64,000 nucleotides of DNA from Haloglomus salinum (GTDB lineage Archaea; Halobacteriota; Halobacteria; Halobacteriales; Haloarculaceae): positions 3,968,001-4,032,000 of the forward strand of contig NZ_CP101153.1 of NCBI RefSeq assembly GCF_024298825.1. Direction: 5' to 3'. The number at the start of each line of letters is the position of its first letter. The stretch's first letter is position 1. The notes beneath the pieces are model-generated. The model searched no databases and was not told the DNA's origin. It worked only from the letters and a program-made list of their open reading frames with translations. The position numbers were made by a program, and so were the translations under genes. Shown one piece after another: positions 17,559 through 25,768 of this stretch.

Positions 17559-18211
17559 GGGCGCTCACCCCCGTAGTAGCAGTCCTCCGAGGGGGTTCCC
17601 GTGGCAGCGTCCTCGGCGTCGGCCGGGTCGTGCGTGCAGAACAGGTTGGTGACGTAGATATCGTTGTCTCGGGTGATGTAGCAGCCCACACCGGCGACTT
17701 CGACCGGTTCGCTCCACATTGCTCGCCGATGTGGTGGCGATTCTTCCCACCAAGCTACCGCTTCTCTACCTATGGGAAGTATATCATGGTTATACTCCGA
17801 ATAATATCGATAAATTCGGAATATATTCTCTGAAAAGGAATGCTGGCACCCGTACCGAAATCCGCGAATCCTATCCCCGGGGCCCCTACCTGACGTATCC
17901 TCGTGGGCCAAGTACCCGTTCCTCGCCATATTCCGGCTATGCAGTCGAGAGATGTAGGCCAGCACTTCGTCCCACTCAACGGGCTCGATTCCCTGTGACC
18001 GACGCGATTCGTTCACCCGCTCGAAGACGGCTCGCTCGAACGGTTCGATACGGTCGTACTCGTCGCTGGCGACGGCATCGAACCGGGGCATCGGACAGGG
18101 GGTGGGTTGTTCGGTAGTATCGTCACCGATACCGAAGCGCTCGGTACAACCGCTGGCGAGTCCGAACGCTACGCTCGCTCCGGACGCACGGAGGAGTGCC
18201 CGCCGTTTCAT
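17555..18211 (-). CDS. CAP/SCP-domain Tat lipoprotein
   Basis: A 218-residue exported protein with signal KRRALLRASGASVAFGLASGC (twin arginine, lipobox with Cys22). Residues 58-190 form a CAP (SCP-like, CAP/PR1) domain: VFERVNESRRSQGIEPVEWD, LHSRNMARNGYLAHED, SENIF and the WWEESPPHRRAMW signature, then VAGVGCYI. Function of archaeal CAP proteins is unclear. Bases 17755-17860 inside the gene are strikingly AT-rich (encoding FRIYRYYSEYNHDILPIG) compared with its surroundings. It leads the operon with the following lipoprotein. Confidence 0.85.
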   Translation of the reverse strand: MKRRALLRASGASVAFGLASGCTERFGIGDDTTEQPTPCPMPRFDAVASDEYDRIEPFERAVFERVNESRRSQGIEPVEWDEVLAYISRLHSRNMARNGYLAHEDTSGRGPGDRIRGFRYGCQHSFSENIFRIYRYYSEYNHDILPIGREAVAWWEESPPHRRAMWSEPVEVAGVGCYITRDNDIYVTNLFCTHDPADAEDAATGTPSEDCYYGGERP

Positions 18212-18257
18212 ACGATTTCACCCGGTTGAGGTACTGGCTGTGCGAATCGGTGTAGAA

Positions 18258-20336
18258 TCATATGATGCCACCCCAGCTATCGCTGCCGTCGATGGTCGGT
18301 TCGTCGGACGAGTCGGATGAGCCGGACGAGTCGGATGAGCCGGACGAGTCGGATGAGCCGGACGAGTCGGATGAGCCGGACGGGTCAGATGAGCCGGACG
18401 AATCCGAACCGATGCCGTCGGATTCGTCCGCGGAGGTGTCGACGATACCGTCGAGTGCAGGGACGGTGCCTCCTCCGGAGGAGCCAGAATCGTCGTCCGC
18501 GGCGGACTCCGAACTGTCAGCAGACGAGGCTTCGGTCTCCGGGTCCCGGCTCTCGGTGTCGCTGCCACCGCTGCCCGAATCAGATTCCGCATCGTCGCTC
18601 CCGAGTAAGCTCCCGACACTCTCAACTGCGTCTCCAACTGGATCAGTGATATCCGACACGGTATCGGCGATTCCGGGGTCGTTGTCGATTACGGTCTGGT
18701 CAGTGTTGGAAGACAGCTCGGGCGAGGGCGACTCACCCGATTGGCTGGCCTGGGAGCGTTCGGACGACGAGTCGACGGCTGCAGCGGGGTCACTATCAGT
18801 CCGATTCTCTCCGGTGAACCGGTCCGGATTTCCGGTGTTATCTTTCCCGAGGCGAACGACGACCTTGACCCTGCCACGCTCCGTCTCCACTCGGTCCTCG
18901 ACACGGGCGTTGCGCAGCCGTTCGTGTTCGTTGATCCGAGGACCATTCGCCCCTGCGACGACTTCGTCGTCAGGGGTCGTGCGGATGTTCTGACCTAATC
19001 GACTGGCATTCTCAGCGGACATGTAGAAGACGAGCGTCTCCTCGTTCCCAGTCGCGTGCTCGGCGGCCCCCTCGCCGACACGACCGAGACCCGCGCCGAC
19101 GTCAGCAAGTTTCTCGACCGGACCCGAGTCCGGTACGTTCCCGCGTGCCCGCATGACCGAGGAGATTCTGCTACCTTCCACCAGGTTGTCATCGGCAGCT
19201 CTGATGAGGAGTTTGTCTGTGGCGTTGTTCCCACCGCCAGTACGGCCACCGAGAGGTTCACACACCCGCTTCTCTCGAACCGCCACGGTATGCTGGGTAC
19301 GCGCCGTCTGAGCCTGCGTGTCCTGCGCGGAGAACCCGACGACGTACTGTCCGGGATGCTGTGGGACGAACGTCGGGTCGCCGTGCCATGTCGTCTCGAC
19401 GACCTCGTCGTGTTGCTCGGAGGCGATAGCGTACCCCTCGAGTTCGACCGGTTCGCCGACACAGGTCGCGACTGGGCCCTCGATACGGACCTCCGGCGGA
19501 GCGTTGTCCGTGACGACGTGGACGACGACGGCATCCGAGGAGGTGTGCCCCTCGCCGTCGTCGACGGTGGCTGCGATGCGGACAGTCGACCCCGGTGGCT
19601 CCGTGAAGAGGTGGGTCGCCGAGTACCCGGAGCCGAGGCCACCAGACCAGGAGATATCGGCGATACCCTCCGGAGGGTCGCTGACGGTCGCAGTGTAGGT
19701 ATGGACGCTTCCCTGCCGGACGTAGAGTGCCCCGGAGACCTCGACCGTGGCCGGTGGGTCTCCCTCCAGACAGTCGGACTGGCCGTCTGAGGTCGCTCCT
19801 TCCGGACAGACGCCCGTGCCCGCCGCGCCACTGCCGTCGGAATCAGCCGGGTCGACCGAGAGCGGCGCGTCCGGGGTGGCCGGGTCGACGACGCCGTCGG
19901 AAGCCGGCTCTGCAGAGTCCGTGAGTCCGGGCGTCGTGTCCGAAGCCGCCGGGGACGACGGGGATGTGGCAGCTGGGTCCACGTCGACGTACAGCGTGTC
20001 CGATGCCGTCTGTCCCTCGTCGTCGGTGACGGTGACGGTCACCTCGTACCGACCAGTCCGTTGGGCGACGAACGATGTCCGGGGCGCATCCGCGTCGCGA
20101 GGCTGGACCGTCCGGCCGTCCGGCGTCTCGATGGTCCACCGGTACGAGCGGATGGTTCCATCGGCGTCGCGAGAGCCGGCAGCGTCGAGCAGGACCGTCG
20201 CGTTCCGTTCGACCTGCTGGTCGAGGCCGGCGTCGGCAAGCGGCGGTTCACCCCCTGCAGCGACACCACCTCCACCCAGCAGAAGGACCGTGAGGAGCAA
20301 CAGGTACGCAACCTCCCGAAGGTGTGTTGATTTCAT
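18258..20336 (-). CDS. secreted multidomain PKD-repeat protein with Ser/Asp-rich tail
   Basis: A 692-residue exported protein. The start KSTHLREVAYLLLLTVLLLG is a Sec-type signal. Residues about 30-118 form a clear PKD/Ig-like domain (ADAGLDQQVERNATVLLDAA, SYRWTIETPDG, GRYEVTVTVTDDEGQ). Two weaker PKD-like folds follow (SVHTYTATVSDPPEGIADIS; PEVRIEGPVATCVGEPVELEG). The C-terminal third is low-complexity Ser/Asp/Gly with SSGSSD repeats and ends DSWGGII, with no obvious membrane anchor. It is probably a surface or adhesive protein. The ATG at 20336 follows a TATA box at 20369. A longer reading adds 10 residues only. Confidence 0.75.
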   Translation of the reverse strand: MKSTHLREVAYLLLLTVLLLGGGGVAAGGEPPLADAGLDQQVERNATVLLDAAGSRDADGTIRSYRWTIETPDGRTVQPRDADAPRTSFVAQRTGRYEVTVTVTDDEGQTASDTLYVDVDPAATSPSSPAASDTTPGLTDSAEPASDGVVDPATPDAPLSVDPADSDGSGAAGTGVCPEGATSDGQSDCLEGDPPATVEVSGALYVRQGSVHTYTATVSDPPEGIADISWSGGLGSGYSATHLFTEPPGSTVRIAATVDDGEGHTSSDAVVVHVVTDNAPPEVRIEGPVATCVGEPVELEGYAIASEQHDEVVETTWHGDPTFVPQHPGQYVVGFSAQDTQAQTARTQHTVAVREKRVCEPLGGRTGGGNNATDKLLIRAADDNLVEGSRISSVMRARGNVPDSGPVEKLADVGAGLGRVGEGAAEHATGNEETLVFYMSAENASRLGQNIRTTPDDEVVAGANGPRINEHERLRNARVEDRVETERGRVKVVVRLGKDNTGNPDRFTGENRTDSDPAAAVDSSSERSQASQSGESPSPELSSNTDQTVIDNDPGIADTVSDITDPVGDAVESVGSLLGSDDAESDSGSGGSDTESRDPETEASSADSSESAADDDSGSSGGGTVPALDGIVDTSADESDGIGSDSSGSSDPSGSSDSSGSSDSSGSSDSSGSSDSSDEPTIDGSDSWGGII
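18307..18396. repeat. 18-bp tandem repeat, five copies
   Basis: Five head-to-tail copies of GACGAGTCGGATGAGCCG, four identical and the fifth with two changes (GACGGGTCAGATGAGCCG), then a decayed partial. On the coding (minus) strand each unit gives the hexapeptide with Ser, Asp, Gly and Ser in the tail of the PKD protein. The copy number is likely to vary by slippage. Confidence 0.9.
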
Positions 20337-20368
20337 CGAAGGTCTGCGCGATTTTACTGACGGCACCT

Positions 20369-20376
20369 CTTATAAG
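20369..20376 (-). promoter_or_regulatory. TATA box of the PKD-protein gene
   Basis: CTTATAAG (a perfect palindrome) in an AT-rich stretch lies 33-40 bases before the ATG at 20336. The opposite gene at 20463 probably uses GGTTTAG near 20424-20430. Confidence 0.5.
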
Positions 20377-20462
20377 ATTTCACACTCTGGCGCGCGAGTA
20401 CAACGTCGGACAGTGACCACTAGGGTTTAGACGGCGTGGTCCAGAGTGAGACGTAACGCGAG

Positions 20463-21998
20463 ATGGGGACGGGGATCGTACTGCTTCCGGCGACCGCCGC
20501 GATGGACGACGTGGCGGCGGCGCTGGACGTGTCAGCAGCGCGCTACGAGGGCGTCCACGACGCGAGGGCCCGACTTCGGGCCGGAGGCGTCATCTGCGTC
20601 GTGGTCGATACGGGGGCTGACAGCGGAGCGGCAGACGGGAGGGTCCGGCGGTTCCGCCGGGAATCGAGCGCGGCAGTGGTGCTGGCCGTCGACCCCGACG
20701 GCGGTGCCGCGGCGATCGGCGCCGACGCGGCAGCCGTCGTCGACCGGACCGCGCCAGCAGCAACCGCCCGGAGGCTCGAAGAGATTCGCTCCGACGAACT
20801 GTTCGACCGCTCGGCACGCCGGAGCGCCGGAGCGGAGACACTCCTGCGAGCGGCGGCCGAGACCATCCGGAGCGGCGACGAGGACGACATCGAGCCGCTG
20901 GCGGACGACATCGTCACGTCGATCGGTGGAACCCGTCCGTACCCAGTGGTCTGGGCCGGCCAGCACGATGCCGAACGGCAGGTGGTTCGACCGCTGGCCG
21001 CCGTGGGAACGCCGAGGAACCATCTCCGGGCTGTTCCAGTCGGAGGCAGGGCCGGCAGCGACGGCGGCATCGGGGACGAAACCGACGGGGAGGGGGCCAC
21101 GTGGGCGACGAGGAACGCAGTGACCGCTGACGGCGGTGCAGCGGTGTTCACCGTGCCGCTCGATGGGAGCGACCGTTCGTCCACCGACGGTGGCGGAACC
21201 CATCTGGTGGCGTTACGGGTTCCCACCAGCCCGGTGGTGGTGCTCCATCTCGTCGCCGAGCGGCACGGGGGCATCCCGGTAGTGGAGCGGCAAGCGCTCA
21301 CGACCCTCGGGTCGGCACTGGCGGCCGCCGTGGCAGACGGCGCGGCCGGCGGAGGAAACGAGGACCGACTCCGGCTGCTGGCCGACGTACTGGCCCACGA
21401 GTTGAGCAACCAGCTCGGTGCCGCGAGCCTGCAGCTCGACCTCGCGCAGGAACACGGTGACGACGAACATTTCGACCATGTCGCCCGAGCGCTCGACCGA
21501 CTGGAGGGGCTCACCGCGGAGACCCGAGCGCTGGCCCGGCCCGAGCCCGACCGCGAATGGACCGACCTCGGGACGGTGGTCGACTCGGCGTGGGCGGCGA
21601 TATCGACATCGAACGCGACGCTGCAGGTAACGGACGCCACACTGAACGTCGACACCCCGCTCGTTCGCCTGGCGGCCATCAACCTCCTGCGGAACGCGGT
21701 GGAGCACGGGCGGGCGGACACCGGAGCCGGCGACGAGGACGACGACGCCCCGGGTCTCCGGGTCGAGGTCGGCCCCGTCGGCGACGACGAGGGGTTCTAC
21801 GTGGCCGATAACGGCCACGGTATCCCGGAGGCCGAGCGCGACCGGGTACTGGAGTGGGGGTACTCGAGTGGCGACAGCACGGGCGTCGGACTCGGCCTGG
21901 TCCGTGTCGTGGCGGAGCGACACGGCTGGGAGGTCGCGGTCGAAGAGAGCGAGGCAGGAGGGACACGTGTGGCGCTGGGGCCCGAAGAATCGCTGTGA
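20463..21998 (+). CDS. sensor histidine kinase (cytoplasmic)
   Basis: A 511-residue kinase without membrane segments. The N-terminal 130 residues resemble a degraded receiver- or PAS-like region without phospho-acceptor motif. Residues 150-290 contain a possible GAF/HalX-type sensor (PYPVVWAGQHDAERQVVRPL ... VVVLHLVAERHGGIPVVERQ). The kinase core has ADVLAHELSNQLG as H-box (His about 311), INLLRNAVEHG (N box), VADNGHGIP and STGVGLGLVRVVAERHG. It would autophosphorylate and pass phosphate to a response regulator. A HalX regulator lies convergently just downstream, a plausible partner. Confidence 0.85.
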   Translation: MGTGIVLLPATAAMDDVAAALDVSAARYEGVHDARARLRAGGVICVVVDTGADSGAADGRVRRFRRESSAAVVLAVDPDGGAAAIGADAAAVVDRTAPAATARRLEEIRSDELFDRSARRSAGAETLLRAAAETIRSGDEDDIEPLADDIVTSIGGTRPYPVVWAGQHDAERQVVRPLAAVGTPRNHLRAVPVGGRAGSDGGIGDETDGEGATWATRNAVTADGGAAVFTVPLDGSDRSSTDGGGTHLVALRVPTSPVVVLHLVAERHGGIPVVERQALTTLGSALAAAVADGAAGGGNEDRLRLLADVLAHELSNQLGAASLQLDLAQEHGDDEHFDHVARALDRLEGLTAETRALARPEPDREWTDLGTVVDSAWAAISTSNATLQVTDATLNVDTPLVRLAAINLLRNAVEHGRADTGAGDEDDDAPGLRVEVGPVGDDEGFYVADNGHGIPEAERDRVLEWGYSSGDSTGVGLGLVRVVAERHGWEVAVEESEAGGTRVALGPEESL

Positions 21999-22033
21999 CA
22001 TCGGGGAGCGCTCTCCTATCGCGGCGTGACCAC

Positions 22034-22645
22034 TCAGTCACCGCCCGCGCACGGCTCCCGGCCAGTCCGCTCTTCGGTGACGATATCGTCGACGGCGACG
22101 GCGTATCCCTCGGTCGTCCGGAGTTCGTCCAGCGTGTCGTCCAGGTGGGAGCGGAGTACCTGCCGCCGGTCAAGGAGCCGCTGGTATGCCTCGTTCCCGT
22201 CGAGTTCCTGTGGGTCGTGGTCGGCCTCTATCAGCGCGACACGGCGCGCGACGGAGTAGAACTCCCGTAGCCCCGCGTCGTAGGCCTGCCGCGCGACGAG
22301 TTTCTCCACGACATCGAACAGTGAGGCCTCGTCGACGGGTTTCCTGATGTAGTCGTCGAACCCCATCTCGGCGATGTCGAACGAGGGCTCGACCCCCGTG
22401 AGCATGGCGACCCGACAGTCGTATCCCTCCGAACGGAGGCGCTCCAGCACCTCGTCACCGGAAAGATCCGGCATCCGACGGTCGAGAAGGGCGACATCGA
22501 CCGTCTCGTCCAGCCGTTCGAGTGCCTCACGCCCCCCGTAGGCCCGTCGGATTCGGTACTGTCGCTCCAGCCGGGAGGCCTGGCCGTCGACGATGGCGGG
22601 CTCGTCGTCTGCAATCAGGACGGTCGGGGGTTCACCATCGGACAT
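22034..22645 (-). CDS. HalX-type response regulator
   Basis: A 203-residue regulator. Residues 7-122 form a receiver domain with acidic pair ADDE (12-15), phospho-acceptor D55 in LLDRRMPDLSG, and the switch lysine in YIRKPVDE. The C-terminal 75 residues form a helical HalX domain (FYSVARRVALIEADHDPQEL ... LDDTLDELRTTEGYAVAV), common in haloarchaeal regulators and of uncertain output function. The ATG at 22645 follows an AT-rich promoter at 22711-22720. It converges with a histidine kinase gene 35 bases away. Confidence 0.9.
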   Translation of the reverse strand: MSDGEPPTVLIADDEPAIVDGQASRLERQYRIRRAYGGREALERLDETVDVALLDRRMPDLSGDEVLERLRSEGYDCRVAMLTGVEPSFDIAEMGFDDYIRKPVDEASLFDVVEKLVARQAYDAGLREFYSVARRVALIEADHDPQELDGNEAYQRLLDRRQVLRSHLDDTLDELRTTEGYAVAVDDIVTEERTGREPCAGGD

Positions 22646-22710
22646 GGGCGGAAGGCTCCTGTGAGAACCACCTGCACGGCGACTGGATAGTTCTTCCGTC
22701 AGACAAATGT

Positions 22711-22720
22711 AATATATATT
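22711..22720 (-). promoter_or_regulatory. TATA-like element of the HalX regulator gene
   Basis: AATATATATT lies within an AT-rich island at 22704-22738 that stands out from the flanks. It is about 66-75 bases before the start codon, implying a leader of roughly 40 bases. Confidence 0.4.
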
Positions 22721-22779
22721 GAAGTTAGACAATAATAGCCGCTTCAGCCCGGGGACGTGGCCGATATTATTTCACGGCA

Positions 22780-23229
22780 TCAGGCGGTCGGCTGGTGGCC
22801 GAGTTCGTCGAGTGCCCACTGGACCACCCGGGCCTCGACGAGGTCACGTTCGGAGTGGAGCGCATCCGGGTCGTCGTACTCGTCGACGACCCGCTCGGCG
22901 TCGGCCAGCATCTCCTGCTCCAGCGGGGTCTGGTCCGGCTCGTCACGGACGTCGTTCAGTAGCGCCTCGAAGTCCTCCCGGAGGACGAAGTCGGCCCGGG
23001 CGGCGTTGCATCGAGGGAGCGGCGTCATCCCCGCATCCAGCACCACGTCATGGACCGTCGTCCAGTCGGACTCACAGAAATGCAGCGAGACATCCCCCTC
23101 GATGTCACGCCAGGCGATGGGACCCGAGTTGTCCAGCAGCTGGACCGCCCGCGGCGGGATATCCATCCGGACCGCCGTCTCCTCGCGGCCACAGAGACAG
23201 CACGGCTGCTGGGTCTTCCCCGTGTACAT
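22780..23229 (-). CDS. haloarchaeal protein with N-terminal cysteine cluster, hypothetical
   Basis: A 149-residue soluble protein beginning YTGKTQQPCCLCGREE, with C10, C11 and C13 near the start and another cysteine in LHFCESDW, which could bind a metal. The rest is helical and acidic (DFVLREDFEALLNDVRDEPD; ARVVQWALDELGHQP). I do not recognise a function. The ATG at 23229 is preferred; the frame extends 24 codons upstream but the family-like cysteine motif starts here. Confidence 0.7.
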   Translation of the reverse strand: MYTGKTQQPCCLCGREETAVRMDIPPRAVQLLDNSGPIAWRDIEGDVSLHFCESDWTTVHDVVLDAGMTPLPRCNAARADFVLREDFEALLNDVRDEPDQTPLEQEMLADAERVVDEYDDPDALHSERDLVEARVVQWALDELGHQPTA

Positions 23230-23319
23230 ACGTAGACGAAGGAGCGTCGGGCGCAAAGGTCCCGCGCTCCCGGCGGGGACCACCCGTTCCGGAATCGACA
23301 TCCGCCACCGGGACGCGGC

Positions 23320-24336
23320 TCAGTCCTCGTGGTCGAACAGGCCCGTCGACATGTAGCGCTCGCCCGAGTCCCAGAACACCGTCACGACGAGCGGGCAGTC
23401 GTCCGGGATGCTCGCACCGCCGGCGGTGCCGCCGATGGGCGACGGGTCGTCTTCCAGCACCCGGGTCTCATTGTCCGGTTCGGGGCACTCGCCACCGGCC
23501 GCCGGGTCCATGTCGACGAGGGCTCGAGCCCGTCGCTTCGCGGCCAGGTTCGACGCCGCCGAGGACTGGCCCACGAGAATGCCCTCCTCGCGGGCGAGAC
23601 GCCGGACCTCGGCCTCGGCTGCCTCGATGCTAACCGTCTCGACGCCGTCGAGCAGGTCCGTATCGAGGTTCGGGCTGACGAAGCCAGGGCCCATCCCCTG
23701 GAAGTCGTCGTCGCTGGGCTCGTCACCCGTCAGAACGGCGTTCTCGGCCGGCTCGACGCCGAGGATATCCATCTCCGGGAACTCCTCGCGAAGCCGCCGG
23801 CCGATACCAGTGATGGTACCGCCCGTCCCGATGCCGGCGACCAGTGCGTCGATCTCGGCGTCGCCGACCTGCTCCAGTATCTCCGGGCCGGTCGTCCGGT
23901 AGTGTGCCTCGGGGTTGGCGGGGTTCTCGAACTGACGCAGCTGGACCGCCCCCTCCTCCGCTTCGATCTCGTCGGCGCGCTCTTTCGCCGCGGAGATGTC
24001 CCCATCGACGAGTTCGAGATCTGCACCGTAGGCCTGCATGATATTGCGCCGCTCGGGCGATTTCGAGCCGGGCATCACGAGCGTCGCGTCGTACCCCTTC
24101 GCGGCCGCGACCAGCGCGATGCCGATACCCGTGTTCCCGGAGGTCGGCTCGACGATACGGTCGCCGGGTTCGAGCTCCCCGTCTCGCTCTGCGGCCTCGA
24201 CCATCGCCACGGCCGGGCGGTCCTTCGCGCTCCCGCCGGGGTTCTTCGATTCCACCTTGGCGGCGATGACGCTCCCCGGTGGCGACCGGACCTGTACCAG
24301 CGGCGAGCCGAGCGTATCGAGGATTCCGCGCTTCAT
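23320..24336 (-). CDS. cysteine synthase / PLP-dependent beta-substituting enzyme
   Basis: A 338-residue fold-type II PLP enzyme. K38 in ESKNPGGSAKDRPAVAM is the PLP lysine, PTSGNTGIGIA binds the substrate carboxylate, and GIGTGGTITGIGRRLRE binds PLP phosphate. It would make cysteine from O-acetylserine (or O-phosphoserine) and sulphide. There is a 35-residue insertion near the C-terminus (AAGGECPEPDNETRVLEDDP), which carries two cysteines and is not typical of CysK. The ATG at 24336 follows TATA-like TTCAAACC at 24363. Confidence 0.88.
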   Translation of the reverse strand: MKRGILDTLGSPLVQVRSPPGSVIAAKVESKNPGGSAKDRPAVAMVEAAERDGELEPGDRIVEPTSGNTGIGIALVAAAKGYDATLVMPGSKSPERRNIMQAYGADLELVDGDISAAKERADEIEAEEGAVQLRQFENPANPEAHYRTTGPEILEQVGDAEIDALVAGIGTGGTITGIGRRLREEFPEMDILGVEPAENAVLTGDEPSDDDFQGMGPGFVSPNLDTDLLDGVETVSIEAAEAEVRRLAREEGILVGQSSAASNLAAKRRARALVDMDPAAGGECPEPDNETRVLEDDPSPIGGTAGGASIPDDCPLVVTVFWDSGERYMSTGLFDHED

Positions 24337-24409
24337 GATGATGCGCCGGTTCGGGACCGGGAGGTTTGAACCCGACGGAGGCTGACGCGGGAGGCGATGG
24401 TCCGTCCCG

Positions 24410-25690
24410 TCACTCGGTGCGCTGGAACTCGAAGACGAACGCCGCGCCACCCAGGTCGGCGTCCTCGATGCGTAGGCCACCGCCGTACTGCTCCATCATC
24501 CGGTCGACGAAGAAGAGACCGAAGCCGCCATCACCGCTGGACTCGCCGCGGTGGAACACCTCCGACTTCCGGTCGTCGTCGATTCCCGGCCCGTCGTCGG
24601 CGATGCGGACCGTCACCGTCTCCTCGTCCTCGGTGACGGTTATCTCGACGGTCGGGGCGGTCCCACCGTGGTGGACGACGGCGTTGGTGAGCACGTTTCC
24701 GAGCACGTCCGGGAGGACCTGATTGGCGAGGACGGACGGCCCGTCACCGTCGTCGAGGCCGTCGACTCGGAGGTCCACGTCGAACGAGTTCCGGACGGTC
24801 GTCGCCTGTTCCTCGATGGCAGCCCCGAGGTCCGTGGTCTGCAGGTCCGGGTCCTCGTCGGTGATGGTCTCGATGACCGCACCCGTCCGCTCGACCTCGC
24901 GCTCTATCTCCTCTGCCTGCGCGACGATGGTATCGAGGAACTCCCCGGCCCGGTCGTCGATATCGTCGGTCGCCGCGCCCTCGAGGTCGTCACCGAGGAA
25001 CTCCGCCCGCGACTCGATGACCATGATACTATTCTTGATATCGTGGCGGAGGACGCGGTTGATGAGCCGGAGGTCGTCCCTGGTCTTGCGGGCCTCCGCG
25101 AGCAGGCGCTCGGTCTCGGCCTGTGCCTCCTCGAGCTGTTTCCGGTTCTCCTCGGCGTCAGCGCGGGCACGCTCGGCACGGTTCTGTGCCTGCTCGGCCT
25201 CGGCACGCGCGAACTCGGCGACGCGAGCGTCCCGGCGGGCCTTGGCGTAGAGGCCCCCCACGAGGCTTCCCGCGATGCCTCCACCACCGGTGGACGCGAG
25301 CAGCACGAACGGCGCCTCCGAGACGGGACGCCCCTCGGCAACCCGGATGAGCATGGTCAGGATGATGATGCCGGCGAAGACGGCGCCACCGCCGAGCGTG
25401 CTCTGGGCGACCAGCCAGCGTTCGTCCTGGTCGAGCCCGGACCGTGCCAGCCTGGTGCCGGCGTACAGCAGCCCGCTCGCCAGCACGAGGCCGAGAAGCG
25501 CCGCAGCCAGCGGCGGCAGGTCGGCCGAGACCGTCCGCTGCTCACGCAGGAAGTTCCACGCTGTCACGGTCAGTATCCCGAGCCCGAAGGCGACGACCGT
25601 CAGCGACGGGGTCCGCGCCTGAACCGACCCGACGGGCCCCTCCGGGTCGACATCGTCGGGCGACGTGTTCGTCTCGACGCGGGTACCCAT
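24410..25690 (-). CDS. membrane histidine kinase with four N-terminal helices
   Basis: A 426-residue kinase. Four hydrophobic segments lie at about 30-50, 58-83, 98-120 and 126-148, followed by a coiled coil (residues 150-205, RAEAEQAQNRAERARADAEE), then an H-box with RVLRHDIKNSIMVIESRAEF (His about 216). The catalytic domain shows LGNVLTNAVVHHGG, RIADDGPGIDDD and GGFGLFFVDRMMEQYGG. No extracellular sensor domain is seen, so it may sense membrane state. Start at the ATG 25690; a GTG nine codons upstream is an alternative. Downstream of it is cysteine synthase on the same strand. Confidence 0.88.
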   Translation of the reverse strand: MGTRVETNTSPDDVDPEGPVGSVQARTPSLTVVAFGLGILTVTAWNFLREQRTVSADLPPLAAALLGLVLASGLLYAGTRLARSGLDQDERWLVAQSTLGGGAVFAGIIILTMLIRVAEGRPVSEAPFVLLASTGGGGIAGSLVGGLYAKARRDARVAEFARAEAEQAQNRAERARADAEENRKQLEEAQAETERLLAEARKTRDDLRLINRVLRHDIKNSIMVIESRAEFLGDDLEGAATDDIDDRAGEFLDTIVAQAEEIEREVERTGAVIETITDEDPDLQTTDLGAAIEEQATTVRNSFDVDLRVDGLDDGDGPSVLANQVLPDVLGNVLTNAVVHHGGTAPTVEITVTEDEETVTVRIADDGPGIDDDRKSEVFHRGESSGDGGFGLFFVDRMMEQYGGGLRIEDADLGGAAFVFEFQRTE

Positions 25691-25768
25691 TCGGTCCAGA
25701 CCACTGCCCGACACCACTTCAGACCTGCGGCCGCCCGTGGACCGGGGACACAGCCGCCGAACGACGCC

